DNA of 64,000 bases from Paenibacillus luteus (GCF_006542765.1 NZ_SKCD01000077.1:124001-188000); one strand, 5' to 3'; counted from the first letter of the stretch, positions 50,541 through 59,155 are shown. Numbers and translations are program-made. Notes: generated by a model from the letters alone, not told the origin.

Positions 50541-50738
50541 CTATAGTTTAGTGACGTTGGCCGCTTGCGCACCGCGGTTACCCTCAGTAATGTCGAATTC
50601 GACCGCTTGCCCCTCATCCAAAGATTTGAAACCTTCGCTTTGAATCGCTGAGAAATGTACAAATACGTCTTCTCCGCCCTCTGTTTGGATAAAGCCATAG
50701 CCTTTCTCTGCGTTAAACCATTTAACTGTTCCTTTCAA
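50541..50738 (-). CDS. Cold-shock protein
   Basis: A 65-residue OB-fold RNA chaperone. KGTVKWFNAEKGYGFI holds RNP1 and DVFVHFSAI RNP2, both intact. The start is TTG, with AGGAGG 8 nt before it. A promoter TTGCTT-N17-TATAAT (50816-50788) gives a short leader with a small GC-rich hairpin, not the long CspA-type leader. Terminated by its own hairpin. Confidence 0.95.
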   Translation of the reverse strand: MKGTVKWFNAEKGYGFIQTEGGEDVFVHFSAIQSEGFKSLDEGQAVEFDITEGNRGAQAANVTKL

Positions 50739-50787
50739 TTGAACAACCTCCTAGATATGACCGCCGCTTTGCACGGCGAGTAAAGTT

Positions 50788-50816
50788 ATTATAGCGATCC
50801 AAAAAAGAAAAAGCAA
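50788..50816 (-). promoter_or_regulatory. Promoter of the cold-shock gene
   Basis: TTGCTT (50816-50811), a 17-bp spacer and TATAAT (50793-50788). The -35 abuts the stop codon of the upstream gene. Confidence 0.7.
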
Positions 50817-51518
50817 TTAAAGTAAAATTCTCAAAAATTGGCTAGAAGAAGGAATGAATGGAAGGTGCGAAGCGAGCAATTCTACTCTACCTCCATTAGA
50901 GGTAATCGTCTCCATCAACGTCTCCAGCTCAGCGTACGGCTCCCAGTTTAAAGAAATAAGTGGATAAATCCGAATTTGTCCCCCAGGCTTACAAATACGC
51001 ATGAGCTCCAGTATCGCCTTTTCATGGAAATCAGGACCAAATTGACTGGCATATAAGAACATAAAATGGCTGCAAAGCACTAATGAAAAGGTATCATCCG
51101 GAAAAGGCAGCTCTGGAAGCTTGCCATCTATATAGCGATCATGAAATTTATTATCCATCACATGTGAAGCAAAAAGCTCAAGCGACGCTTCTCTTCCCGA
51201 CTTATGATTTTCAATCGAGCCATAATAGCTCCAGTCGAAATGATCTTGCAGCTTTACAAGCTTGGCAGTCGAGGTCTCTATTTCCTCTGAAGCTTCTCTA
51301 ATCCATTCCTGAATCCCAGCACCATAGCGGGGATCAACCGCAAAAGCCGAATATCCTTTCGCGTTGGCCTCGGCAGTAAAGGACGAGCCTCCAGCCGCCA
51401 CATCGAGCAGCAAACCTTGCTCTAAATCCGATAGCTGTAAATCAAACATGCTTACATACTCCTCAAAGCTTCTGCATGTCATGGCAACACCAATTTGCTC
51501 ATAGCTCTGCTTACTCAT
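50817..51518 (-). CDS. Class I SAM-dependent methyltransferase-like protein
   Basis: A 233-residue protein. GLLLDVAAGGSSFTAEANAK is the SAM-binding loop (motif I), DTFSLVLCSHFMFLYASQFG motif IV, and ELMRICKPGGQIRIYPL the usual post-motif strand, so a Rossmann methyltransferase fold is clear. The substrate is unknown. Start ATG 51518 follows GAGGAG by about 8 nt; an in-frame extension to 51608 crosses a repetitive GATGAG/GACGAG stretch and is unlikely to be translated. Confidence 0.8.
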   Translation of the reverse strand: MSKQSYEQIGVAMTCRSFEEYVSMFDLQLSDLEQGLLLDVAAGGSSFTAEANAKGYSAFAVDPRYGAGIQEWIREASEEIETSTAKLVKLQDHFDWSYYGSIENHKSGREASLELFASHVMDNKFHDRYIDGKLPELPFPDDTFSLVLCSHFMFLYASQFGPDFHEKAILELMRICKPGGQIRIYPLISLNWEPYAELETLMETITSNGGRVELLASHLPFIPSSSQFLRILL

Positions 51519-51663
51519 ACTTACACTCTCCTCATCTCGTCTCATCTCATCAAAACTCGTCTCGTCTTTGCCCGCTTCTTGCGCTGGCGTATTGATTACA
51601 GCCTCCATAATGGCTATGATGATAAGAATACCATAATTAACTACTCAAAGGGTGAAAAATTGC

Positions 51664-51897
51664 ATGTTTAAAAAACACGAAATTTACAAGACCGACAAAT
51701 ACAATATGCTGACGGTTGAAGTGCAAGGCAAAACGCTGATTGTACGGGAAATTTCCGATCAATGGGGAGAAGACACGCACACGTTTATCAGCCGTCCAGA
51801 AATGCTCCACTGGGCACAGAATCGTTACCGTGCTTCCGACTTTGTTGGCCGTGAAGAGGAACTGGAAGCGATTATGCGAGCGTTGAAAGAAGTTTAA
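51664..51897 (+). CDS. Unknown 77-residue protein
   Basis: Soluble and charged (KKHEIYKTDKYNMLTVEVQG, REISDQWGEDTHTFISRPEM). I do not know the family. AAAGGGTG lies about 9 nt before ATG 51664; an upstream GTG at 51652 is an alternative start. Codon use looks normal and the frame is not a shadow of another gene. Confidence 0.6.
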   Translation: MFKKHEIYKTDKYNMLTVEVQGKTLIVREISDQWGEDTHTFISRPEMLHWAQNRYRASDFVGREEELEAIMRALKEV

Positions 51898-52027
51898 TCC
51901 GGCAGATCCTTTCTTGCAGAAGGAAATTTTGCCCATTATGGCGAACATATCGTAACCGGGCACCGCATAGGTACCTTTATAGCGCTGCCGGTTCGGTTTG
52001 TTTATGGTCAGGAGGTTTTACCACCAG

Positions 52028-52210
52028 ATGGATGCTACTGCTTCAGTTATATTTATTATTGCTGCCTTCTCGCTTGGAGCCATTTTGATTATGAAACGTG
52101 ATTCCTTGCCGCCTGGCTTGCGCCGCGGTCTTGCTTTGGTATCGATCGCATTTATTGCTTTTGCGTTTTTTCTTATCGTTTACGCCTTTTTCACTATGGG
52201 CACGGCATAA
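52028..52210 (+). CDS. Small two-helix membrane protein, 60 residues
   Basis: Two hydrophobic segments (SVIFIIAAFSLGAILIM and LALVSIAFIAFAFFLIVYAF) linked by a basic loop (KRDSLPPGLRRG). AGGAGG lies 12 nt before ATG 52028, a rather long spacing. Family not recognised. Confidence 0.6.
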   Translation: MDATASVIFIIAAFSLGAILIMKRDSLPPGLRRGLALVSIAFIAFAFFLIVYAFFTMGTA

Positions 52211-52405
52211 ACGAGCAGACGATTGCATATTCATCGCCACTCTCGGACATAGTACTCACAAAATGTGTCCCGAGGTGATGACTGGATGAAATGGCTCTCC
52301 CTGCTGCTCGCTTTAAGCCTTGTACCGGGTGCTGCAGTCTCCAAAGATAACGCAGCGCATTCCGGACATTCCATACCAACCTTATCCATACCAAGGAGGA
52401 ATTCG

Positions 52406-54196
52406 ATGAGTCACGTAATGAAACGTTCAGAATCCGCACCTGAGACCCGCTGGAAGCTTGAGGATTTATTTGAAAGCCAAGCCGCTTGGGATAAGGAATT
52501 TGCAGAGGCGAAGGCGCTAATTAAGAAGGTTCCCGAATATCAAGGCAAGCTAGATAACGTTGAACAGCTCAAAGCCTGCTTCGAGCTTGAGGATGAGCTC
52601 TCCTTGCATGTGGAGCGCCTATATGTTTATGCCAATATGAAGCATCACGAGGACACCGCAGAGGCCGCTTACCAATCTCTATCGGATAAATCCAAAAAAA
52701 TTAGTGTCGAATCAGGCGAAGCTCTTTCCTTCATCACACCTGAGGTTCTCAGCCTCTCCGATGAGAAGCTTGATGCGTTTATCTCGGATAAATCCGTCGC
52801 AAAATATCGCCATACACTCGAAGAGATGCGCCGCCAGAAGGCTCATATTCTATCGAAGAATGAAGAAGCGCTGCTTGCCCAGGTCGGCAACATTAGCTCC
52901 GCTCCCGGCACCGTATTCGGCATGCTGAATAACGCAGATCTTAAGTTTCCTAAGGTAAAAAATGAAGATGGCGAAGAAGTTGAACTGACCCATGGCAGCT
53001 ACATACAGTTTCTTGAAAGCAGCGACCAGAATGTTCGCCGCGAAGCGTTTAAAGCGGTGTACGATACCTACGGCAAGCTGAAAAACACGCTTGCAACTAC
53101 GCTGACCTCAAACGTAACGAAAAATATCTTTTATTCCAAAGCACGTAAATACGATTCCGTACTCAATATGTCTCTCTACGGGGATAACATTCCGAAGGAA
53201 GTTTATACGAACCTCATCGATACCATTCACAAGCATTTGCCGCTGATGCATCGTTATATGGATCTTCGTAAAAAACTTCTGGGCCTTGACGAGCTTCATA
53301 TGTACGATTTGTTCGCGCCGCTCGTAGACGAGTTCAAACTTAACATCACGTATGAAGAAGCGAAGAAAACAGTAAGCGAAAGCCTGAAGCCGCTTGGCGA
53401 TGACTATTTGAAAGTACTGCAGGATGGCTTCGACAATGGCTGGATCGACGTGTATGAGAATGAAGGCAAACGCAGCGGCGCATACAGCTGGGGCGCTTTC
53501 GGAACACATCCTTACGTGCTGCTCAACCACAACGACAACCTGAACAGCATGTTCACGCTAACCCATGAAATGGGCCATGCGCTGCATTCTCATTATTCGG
53601 ATACCAATCAAAACTACCGCGACGCGCAGTATACGATTTTCCTTGCAGAAGTAGCTTCTACGTTAAACGAAGCGCTGCTCATGGACTATCTATTGGGCAA
53701 ATCAACCCATGCAAAAGAAAAAATGTACCTGCTGACGTATTATGCCGACCAGTTCCGGACTACCGTCTTCCGCCAAACGATGTTTGCCGAATTCGAGAAA
53801 ATCATTCATGAGCGCTCGGAACAAGGCGAATCGCTCACGCCGCAGGATCTAAGCAAAATCTACTATGACCTCAACGTTCAATATTACGGGCCAGGCATGG
53901 TCATTGATAAGGACATTGAAATGGAATGGGCACGCATCCCGCATTTCTACAACAGCTTCTACGTATACAAATACGCAACAGGCTTCTCTGCCGCTACCAG
54001 CTTCTCCAAGCAAATTTTGGATGAAGGCCAGCCTGCCGTTGACCGATACCTTAGTTTCTTGAAGAGCGGCGGCAGTGACTTCTCGATTAATATTTTGAAG
54101 AAGGCTGGCGTCGACATGTCTTCTCCGGAGCCGATTGAGCAAGCGATGAGCGTATTCGAGAAACTCATTGGCCAAATGGAACAGTTGACGAAATAA
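52406..54196 (+). CDS. pepF: Oligoendopeptidase F
   Basis: M3-family zinc metallopeptidase cleaving short peptides. The product from ATG 52406 is 596 residues, normal for PepF: SESAPETRWKLEDLFESQ at the start, and FTLTHEMGHALHSHYSDTN with HExxH-type zinc ligands and the later EVASTLNEALL Glu. AAGGAGG lies 7 nt before this ATG. The frame stays open upstream and contains a signal-peptide-like stretch with its own ATG at 52286, so a longer form is possible. Ends at a perfect terminator. Confidence 0.92.
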   Translation: MSHVMKRSESAPETRWKLEDLFESQAAWDKEFAEAKALIKKVPEYQGKLDNVEQLKACFELEDELSLHVERLYVYANMKHHEDTAEAAYQSLSDKSKKISVESGEALSFITPEVLSLSDEKLDAFISDKSVAKYRHTLEEMRRQKAHILSKNEEALLAQVGNISSAPGTVFGMLNNADLKFPKVKNEDGEEVELTHGSYIQFLESSDQNVRREAFKAVYDTYGKLKNTLATTLTSNVTKNIFYSKARKYDSVLNMSLYGDNIPKEVYTNLIDTIHKHLPLMHRYMDLRKKLLGLDELHMYDLFAPLVDEFKLNITYEEAKKTVSESLKPLGDDYLKVLQDGFDNGWIDVYENEGKRSGAYSWGAFGTHPYVLLNHNDNLNSMFTLTHEMGHALHSHYSDTNQNYRDAQYTIFLAEVASTLNEALLMDYLLGKSTHAKEKMYLLTYYADQFRTTVFRQTMFAEFEKIIHERSEQGESLTPQDLSKIYYDLNVQYYGPGMVIDKDIEMEWARIPHFYNSFYVYKYATGFSAATSFSKQILDEGQPAVDRYLSFLKSGGSDFSINILKKAGVDMSSPEPIEQAMSVFEKLIGQMEQLTK

Positions 54197-54221
54197 AAAA
54201 ACACTAGCACCAACTGAATGG

Positions 54222-54249
54222 CCGCCAAGCAAACTTGGCGGTTTTTTTT
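54222..54249 (+). terminator. Terminator of pepF
   Basis: CCGCCAAG, CAAA, CTTGGCGG then eight T residues. Confidence 0.9.
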
Positions 54250-54253
54250 GTAA

Positions 54254-54345
54254 CTATAAGAAGGTATAAGTTTGTTAGCTTATAAAGGGCTTATATTCCC
54301 ACCTTCAAAGCTACTTCAGCATCTAAAGGAAGCCGAAGGCGTTTC
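54254..54345. repeat. Long dispersed repeat, copy B
   Basis: Matches 45722-45815 in the same orientation and position, directly after a terminator. The shared core CAAAGCTACTTCAGC..CTAAAGGAAGCCGAAGGCG differs at one base. The rest of the 54197-54417 gap shows nothing else. Confidence 0.85.
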
Positions 54346-54417
54346 TTCTTATTTGAGCAACTTTTTCCTTGCAAAGCGCGTCATGGGATAAGCTGGTAAT
54401 CTTTCGGGGGTGGAACC

Positions 54418-55131
54418 ATGAGAGCAAAGAAAATAAAAAGAGCCATCTTAGCTTTACTAGGGTTTATATTGATTTTTGGAGTATTGGAGTACAAAGGCAT
54501 CATCTGGCACAATAGTGTATTTGCAATGAGCTATAAAGTGAGGGGGCTCGACGTATCCCATTATCAAGGCAATATCGACTGGAAAACAATCGGGGCGACG
54601 GAAAAATACCAATTTGCCTATATGAAAGCAACAGAAGGACATGATTATACCGATGACACGTTTCAGAAAAACTGGGAGCTTGCTAAAGCAAACGGACTGT
54701 TGGTCGGCGCCTATCACTTTTTCTCTGCCAGAAGCTCAGGTGCCGAGCAAGCAGGCCATTTTATAAAGGTTGTGCCTAATGAGGAAGCCAGCCTCCCGCC
54801 TGTGCTTGATATCGAGATCGCACTTACGCATAATGTTTCAACGATTCAGAATGAAATACGGGCGATGGGAGCAAAGCTTGAAGAGGTTTATATGAAAAAG
54901 CCGATATTATATGTCACCTATGATACTTTCAACACGTACATCGGCAGCGATTTTGAAGAATACGAGATTTGGATTCGCGACATCGTCATGCATCCGGCTT
55001 TAAAGAATAAGCGGGATTGGCTATTTTGGCAATATTGCAATCGGGGACGAATCGAAGGCATTGATACCTATGTTGACATTAATGTATTTAATGGAAATCA
55101 GGCTGCCTTCGACGCAAAATTCAAATCATAA
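54418..55131 (+). CDS. GH25 lysozyme-like protein
   Basis: Muramidase of the Chalaropsis/GH25 type. A basic N-terminus and membrane segment (AILALLGFILIFGVLEYKG) anchor it outside. The barrel shows VRGLDVSHYQGNIDW with the first Asp, AYMKATEGHDYTDDTF, GAYHFFSARSSG, VLDIEI with the catalytic Asp/Glu pair, and DWLFWQYCNRGRIEGI at the end. Length 237 residues fits one catalytic domain without wall-binding repeats. GGGGGTGG precedes the ATG. Confidence 0.9.
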   Translation: MRAKKIKRAILALLGFILIFGVLEYKGIIWHNSVFAMSYKVRGLDVSHYQGNIDWKTIGATEKYQFAYMKATEGHDYTDDTFQKNWELAKANGLLVGAYHFFSARSSGAEQAGHFIKVVPNEEASLPPVLDIEIALTHNVSTIQNEIRAMGAKLEEVYMKKPILYVTYDTFNTYIGSDFEEYEIWIRDIVMHPALKNKRDWLFWQYCNRGRIEGIDTYVDINVFNGNQAAFDAKFKS

Positions 55132-55143
55132 GCCAGCGAACCG

Positions 55144-55506
55144 TTAACCGTCCGCTCCAGTAATGACCGTCGTATCCTCCACAAAGGCTTGGTGCTTTCT
55201 TCCCCAACCGCACATGCTGTCCAATACGGCGGTCAGCGTTTTTCCATGCTCTGAAATGCTATATTCCACCCGTGGCGGTACTTCCTGAAAAACCTCTCGG
55301 GTAATTAGCTGATCCTCCTCGAGTTCGCGCAGCTGCTTCGCGAGCGTTCCTTGGGAGACATCCGGTATGAGACGCCTAAGCTCACCAAAGCGTTTGGTTC
55401 CATCTATGAGCAATATAAATAGAATGAGCGGCTTCCATTTTCCACCGATCATTTCTAAAGTAGTCAGCACACCTTTCAATCTAGGCTCCTTCAAACCCCT
55501 CTCCAT
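55144..55506 (-). CDS. HxlR-family regulator 1
   Basis: A 120-residue winged-helix regulator: MIGGKWKPLILFILLIDGTK, ELRRLIPDVSQGTLAKQLRE (recognition helix) and EVPPRVEYSISEHG (wing). Many HxlR proteins such as YodB or HypR sense electrophiles with an N-terminal Cys in a CPV context; here that site reads LKGVLTTLE, so the Cys is absent, and the only Cys is near the C-terminus (SMCGWG). Divergent from the SDR gene, with dyads between. AGGAGG precedes the ATG. Confidence 0.9.
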   Translation of the reverse strand: MERGLKEPRLKGVLTTLEMIGGKWKPLILFILLIDGTKRFGELRRLIPDVSQGTLAKQLRELEEDQLITREVFQEVPPRVEYSISEHGKTLTAVLDSMCGWGRKHQAFVEDTTVITGADG

Positions 55507-55586
55507 CTAAACACCTCCTCCTGCTAATCATACCTAACAACTTGTCCTTTTGCACGTTATCCCAGGCAGAGCGCTTCACGACAAAT

Positions 55587-55662
55587 AGTACGAAATTTGT
55601 GACCTAGTACGATTGAAATGCGTACTTGGCAGCTTTATTCTTATAGCGAATAATGGAGTACG
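55587..55662. promoter_or_regulatory. HxlR operator and SDR promoter region
   Basis: AGTACG occurs at 55587, 55606 and 55657, and the complement CGTACT at 55621. AGTACG-N9-CGTACT (55606-55626) is a perfect dyad. It covers the -35 of a plus-strand promoter TTGAAA-N17-TATTCT (55613-55641). Such an arrangement fits repression of the oxidoreductase by the divergent HxlR protein. Confidence 0.6.
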
Positions 55663-55740
55663 AGATCAATTAGATCCATTCAAGTGAAGAGAAGCCGAAC
55701 CGCTAAGATCGTTCTAAAGAGATGGAGGAGAATGCACCTC

Positions 55741-56469
55741 ATGGCAAATTTATCATTGCGTTACCAACGGATTGTCATTATTGGAGGGAGCTCTGGCATA
55801 GGCCTTGCTACCGCCAAACAAGCCTTAGACCAAGGCGCACATGTGATTATAGCCGGACGCTCCGAAGAGCGTTTGAACCAAGCGAAGCAATATTTAGCAT
55901 CAGAAGAATTGACAGCCTATGTGCTCGATAATCGGGATGAACAGCAGTTGAAGTCATTTTTCGAAAAGATAGGTTCCTTTGACCATTTGTTCACACCGGG
56001 TGCCTCCTATGTTAGAGGCCCTCTATCGTCTGATGCCGAGACCGCTCATAGCTGCTTTAACGCCAAGTTTTGGCCGCAATACAATGCTTCGAAATATGCA
56101 GCTCCGTTTATCCGCGCTAGCGGCTCCATCGTACTGATGTCGGGAGCCTTCGGCCAACGCCCCCTCTCGGGAGGCGCCTCTTATGCCGCATGCAACGGGG
56201 CTATCGAAAGCCTCGGCAAGGCGCTCGCCGTGGAGCTCGCGCCGGTTCGGGTCAATGTTATTTCACCGGGCACCATCCGAACCGCCTTTAATTGGGAAGG
56301 CGCTGCGCAGGAAGTAAGGGACCAGTCCTATGACGAGTATGCCAAAATAAATCTGCTCGGCAAAATCGGCCACGCCGATGAAGCTGCCCATACGACGATC
56401 TACCTGATGACAAATGGCTATACGACCGGCAGCACGCTATTCCCTGATGGCGGTTATATTTTGCGATAA
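55741..56469 (+). CDS. SDR-family oxidoreductase, variant active site
   Basis: Short-chain dehydrogenase fold of 242 residues: VIIGGSSGIGLATAKQALD binds the dinucleotide and AVELAPVRVNVISPGTIRT is the usual later loop. The catalytic YxxxK reads YAACN here, that is, Lys is replaced by Asn; this form, with NGAIESLGKALAVELAP, occurs in a divergent SDR group. The substrate is unknown. GGAGGAG precedes ATG 55741. Divergent from HxlR regulator 1, which probably controls it. Confidence 0.85.
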   Translation: MANLSLRYQRIVIIGGSSGIGLATAKQALDQGAHVIIAGRSEERLNQAKQYLASEELTAYVLDNRDEQQLKSFFEKIGSFDHLFTPGASYVRGPLSSDAETAHSCFNAKFWPQYNASKYAAPFIRASGSIVLMSGAFGQRPLSGGASYAACNGAIESLGKALAVELAPVRVNVISPGTIRTAFNWEGAAQEVRDQSYDEYAKINLLGKIGHADEAAHTTIYLMTNGYTTGSTLFPDGGYILR

Positions 56470-56478
56470 ATAAATGCT

Positions 56479-56516
56479 AAAAAGCACGGCTGCGAGCAGC
56501 CGTGCTTTGTTTTTGT
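56479..56516 (+). terminator. Terminator of the SDR gene
   Basis: AAAGCACGGCT and AGCCGTGCTTT around GCGAGC, then GTTTTTG. Confidence 0.85.
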
Positions 56517-56660
56517 TTAGGAAAATGCCCATGTACATCCAACTTAACGTTACCCAAACGTGTGGGGTGCTTTTTCCAGCACCAGCTAGCTGCCTTCAGC
56601 ACCTCGCTCTTAACGAGCAAATAATAGGTATTAATTTAAAACTAAATAATCAATTAGCAT

Positions 56661-57020
56661 CTACGTAGACGGCATATCCTGCGGGGGAGACGGATGACTT
56701 TTTTTCTGCTCCATATAATACAATCCCCAATCCTGCAGCTGCAGCAATACGGGTAAAATACTGTTCCCAAGCTCCGATAAATAATATTCTACTTTGGGAG
56801 GCACCTCATGGTACACCTTGCGGACAATAATGCCATCTTCCTCAAGTTCCCGGAGCTGCAGGGTGAGCATCCGCTGGGTTACCTCGGGAAATATTCTTCG
56901 AAGCTCATTGAACCGCTTCGGCCCATGATAGGCAAGCTGATATAAAATCACGATTTTCCACTTGCCGCCAATCAGCTTCACCGCAACCTCAACAGGGCAT
57001 GTTGTTGGTGGTTTTTCCAT
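56661..57020 (-). CDS. HxlR-family regulator 2
   Basis: A 119-residue winged-helix regulator: TTCPVEVAVKLIGGKWKIVI, ELRRIFPEVTQRMLTLQLRE and EVPPKVEYYLSELG. Unlike regulator 1 it keeps the N-terminal Cys (Cys-8) in the CPV context used by YodB-type proteins to sense quinones and other electrophiles. It is divergent from the NmrA-like gene, with dyads between. GGAG stands about 10 nt before the ATG. Confidence 0.9.
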   Translation of the reverse strand: MEKPPTTCPVEVAVKLIGGKWKIVILYQLAYHGPKRFNELRRIFPEVTQRMLTLQLRELEEDGIIVRKVYHEVPPKVEYYLSELGNSILPVLLQLQDWGLYYMEQKKSHPSPPQDMPST

Positions 57021-57040
57021 TTAACTTATTCTCCATTTCG

Positions 57041-57084
57041 GTATAAAAAATGATACTACATATAAAAAATGTGCGTACTTACGC
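57041..57084. promoter_or_regulatory. Dyads between HxlR 2 and the NmrA-like gene
   Basis: GTAT-N8-ATAC (57041-57056) and GCGTA-CT-TACGC (57073-57084) lie in the AT-rich divergent gap. The GCGTAC core recalls the AGTACG/CGTACT motif of module 1. Confidence 0.45.
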
Positions 57085-57174
57085 TATAAAATTCTATCTA
57101 CTATTATGGTTATAGCATAACGAAACACCCTTTAACAGCTTTCCCGAAAATAAAATACAGAGAGGAAGTTCATC

Positions 57175-58068
57175 ATGTCAGAAGCAAAAAAGAAGGTTTT
57201 GGTATACGGAGCAGCAGGAGTTCAAGGAGGCGCCGTAGCGCAAAAGTTAATCAAGGATGGATATGAAGTTTACGCCATCGCACGTTCAAAAGATAAAGAA
57301 AGCCAGCTTCGCTCTGCGGGTATTCATCCCGTGATCGGAGAGCTTGGCCAATTGGACAGCCTTGTTCAGGCTCACGCTAACATCGATATTGTTTATTTGC
57401 AGCTGCCGGTTGATTTTCATTTATCTCAGGTTCGAAGCTATATCAAGCATGCCGTCGAGGCTGCTATTACCGCCAAGGCCCAACTCCTCGTGGTAAATAC
57501 GAACGTCTATGTTCCCGAGCACGAAACGGATGCTACAGCTATAGAAATCAAAAGAGAGCTTAAGGACGCTGTTCGCCATAGTGGCTTGCCGTATATCTTC
57601 TTGCAGCCCACGCTGTATTTGGAAAACCTTTGCCTGCCAGGAATCTTGCAAGGAAATGTACTGGCGTATCCCGTCCCAGCGCAGCAGCCTCTCTCATGGG
57701 TGAGTATAGACGATGCCGCAGCGTACGCTCTGTATGCTATACAGCATCCCGAACTGGCTGGTCAAACCCTACAAATCCACGGTTCCGAAGCATTAAGCGG
57801 CAATCAGCTGGCAGAACTATTCAGCAAGGCGCTCGCCCGTCCAGTGAGCTTCCACTCCCTTGCCATCGATAATTTTAAAGCGGCGCTCACGCCTCTGCTC
57901 GGAGCAGAGACAAGCGCGGGTCTCGCAGGGCTATATAGCTGGATTCAAAACAATAGCGAGAGCATGCCTCTCCCAGACGGTTCAGCCTCATCCCTCTTAC
58001 CAGATCTTGGTGGCACATCAACAGAAGCATGGATTCAACAAGCGATAAGCCAAGGGATTTTTAAATAA
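57175..58068 (+). CDS. NmrA-like NAD(P)-binding oxidoreductase
   Basis: Atypical SDR of 297 residues: VLVYGAAGVQGGAVAQKL binds NAD(P), then DIVYLQLPVDF, FLQPTLYLENLCLPGIL and SWVSIDDAAAYALYAI. No YxxxK catalytic pair is seen, typical for NmrA-type and quinone-reductase-like members. AGAGGAAG lies 6 nt before the ATG. Regulation by the divergent Cys-containing HxlR protein suggests a role in electrophile or quinone stress; this is inference. Confidence 0.85.
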   Translation: MSEAKKKVLVYGAAGVQGGAVAQKLIKDGYEVYAIARSKDKESQLRSAGIHPVIGELGQLDSLVQAHANIDIVYLQLPVDFHLSQVRSYIKHAVEAAITAKAQLLVVNTNVYVPEHETDATAIEIKRELKDAVRHSGLPYIFLQPTLYLENLCLPGILQGNVLAYPVPAQQPLSWVSIDDAAAYALYAIQHPELAGQTLQIHGSEALSGNQLAELFSKALARPVSFHSLAIDNFKAALTPLLGAETSAGLAGLYSWIQNNSESMPLPDGSASSLLPDLGGTSTEAWIQQAISQGIFK

Positions 58069-58104
58069 ACAAAAAGCTTGCACGACCTTCGCTTGTATTC
58101 AAAC

Positions 58105-58153
58105 AAGCGTCAGTTCCGCACGAGATTCCATGTCGGAGACTGACGCTTTTGTT
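58105..58153 (+). terminator. Terminator of the NmrA-like gene
   Basis: AAGCGTCAGT and ACTGACGCTTTTG with a long loop. Confidence 0.75.
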
Positions 58154-58211
58154 GTACACGTTGAGCTTCGTAAACCGATCTAATGGCATACAGGCGAATA
58201 ATGCTCCCCTA

Positions 58212-59090
58212 TTAATCCAGGCGGTAACTGACAAATGCAAGTCTAGTAGAATCAGGTGACCAAGAATTCACATTTATGGTGCCCTGCCCGCCAAACAGCT
58301 CGGCAAGCGTGCGGTATTCTCCGCCATGGATCGGCATGATCCGAATCTCTACGTTTTTGTTCGCCGGATGGTCATTTGGCGCAACGTCATCCTTGCGATA
58401 GGTTAGATAAGCAACCGCTTCCCCATCCGGCGACACATGCGGGAACCAGCTATTGCTCTCATCGAAGCTCATTTGCGTCTGCTCGGTGCCATCCACATTC
58501 ATCCGCCACAGCTGCATTAGACCCGATCTTGTCGAGTTGAACCAAATATGGCGGCCATCTGGTGAATATTCAGGACCATCATCAAGTCCAGCTGTATCCG
58601 TTAGTTGACTTTCTACTCCCCCTGCCGTTGGAATCGTATAAATGTCGTACTGTCCCTTCCGCTCCGCGCAATAGCTAAGCGTCTGCCCATCAGGCGACCA
58701 GCCATGAAGATAACTCGGCGCAAGCGCCGTAATCAACGTCGGATGGCCGCCTTCAAAAGGAAATATATAAATGCGTGATTGGCCATCCTCCTTCGAATGG
58801 TGACTAACCGCAATTTGATTGCTATCTGGCGATAAGACATGGTCATTATTACAGCGATTCGCATAGCCGGAATCAATAGCTTCACTTGTTCCGGTCACAA
58901 GATCAAAGGAGTATAAAAGTCCGTCGCTGTTGTAGATTAGGGATTTGCCATCCTGAGTCCAGTTTGGTGCTTCAATTAATTGTTCAAATTCAGCAAGCAC
59001 CTTGCGTTCGCCCGTCTTTACGTCAAGACTTTCGAGAAAGCTTGTTACCTTTCGCTCATTGGTCTGAGTGGCGTTTTGAATCGTCTGCAT
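58212..59090 (-). CDS. TolB-like beta-propeller protein
   Basis: A 292-residue protein made of about six PD40/WD40-type blades: PNWTQDGKSLIYNSDGLLYS, LSPDSNQIAVS, WSPDGQTLSYC, YSPDGRHIWFNSTRSG, VSPDGEAVAYL and WSPDSTRLAFVS. It has no signal peptide, so it is probably cytoplasmic. Related proteins bind ligands or proteins; some are peptidase propellers without the peptidase. Function unknown. AAGGA precedes the ATG. Confidence 0.85.
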   Translation of the reverse strand: MQTIQNATQTNERKVTSFLESLDVKTGERKVLAEFEQLIEAPNWTQDGKSLIYNSDGLLYSFDLVTGTSEAIDSGYANRCNNDHVLSPDSNQIAVSHHSKEDGQSRIYIFPFEGGHPTLITALAPSYLHGWSPDGQTLSYCAERKGQYDIYTIPTAGGVESQLTDTAGLDDGPEYSPDGRHIWFNSTRSGLMQLWRMNVDGTEQTQMSFDESNSWFPHVSPDGEAVAYLTYRKDDVAPNDHPANKNVEIRIMPIHGGEYRTLAELFGGQGTINVNSWSPDSTRLAFVSYRLD

Positions 59091-59155
59091 CGGCTACCAT
59101 CCTTTTGGATTACTTTTGAAACCATTTGGCTAATAATCATGTTCATGTTCAAAAA

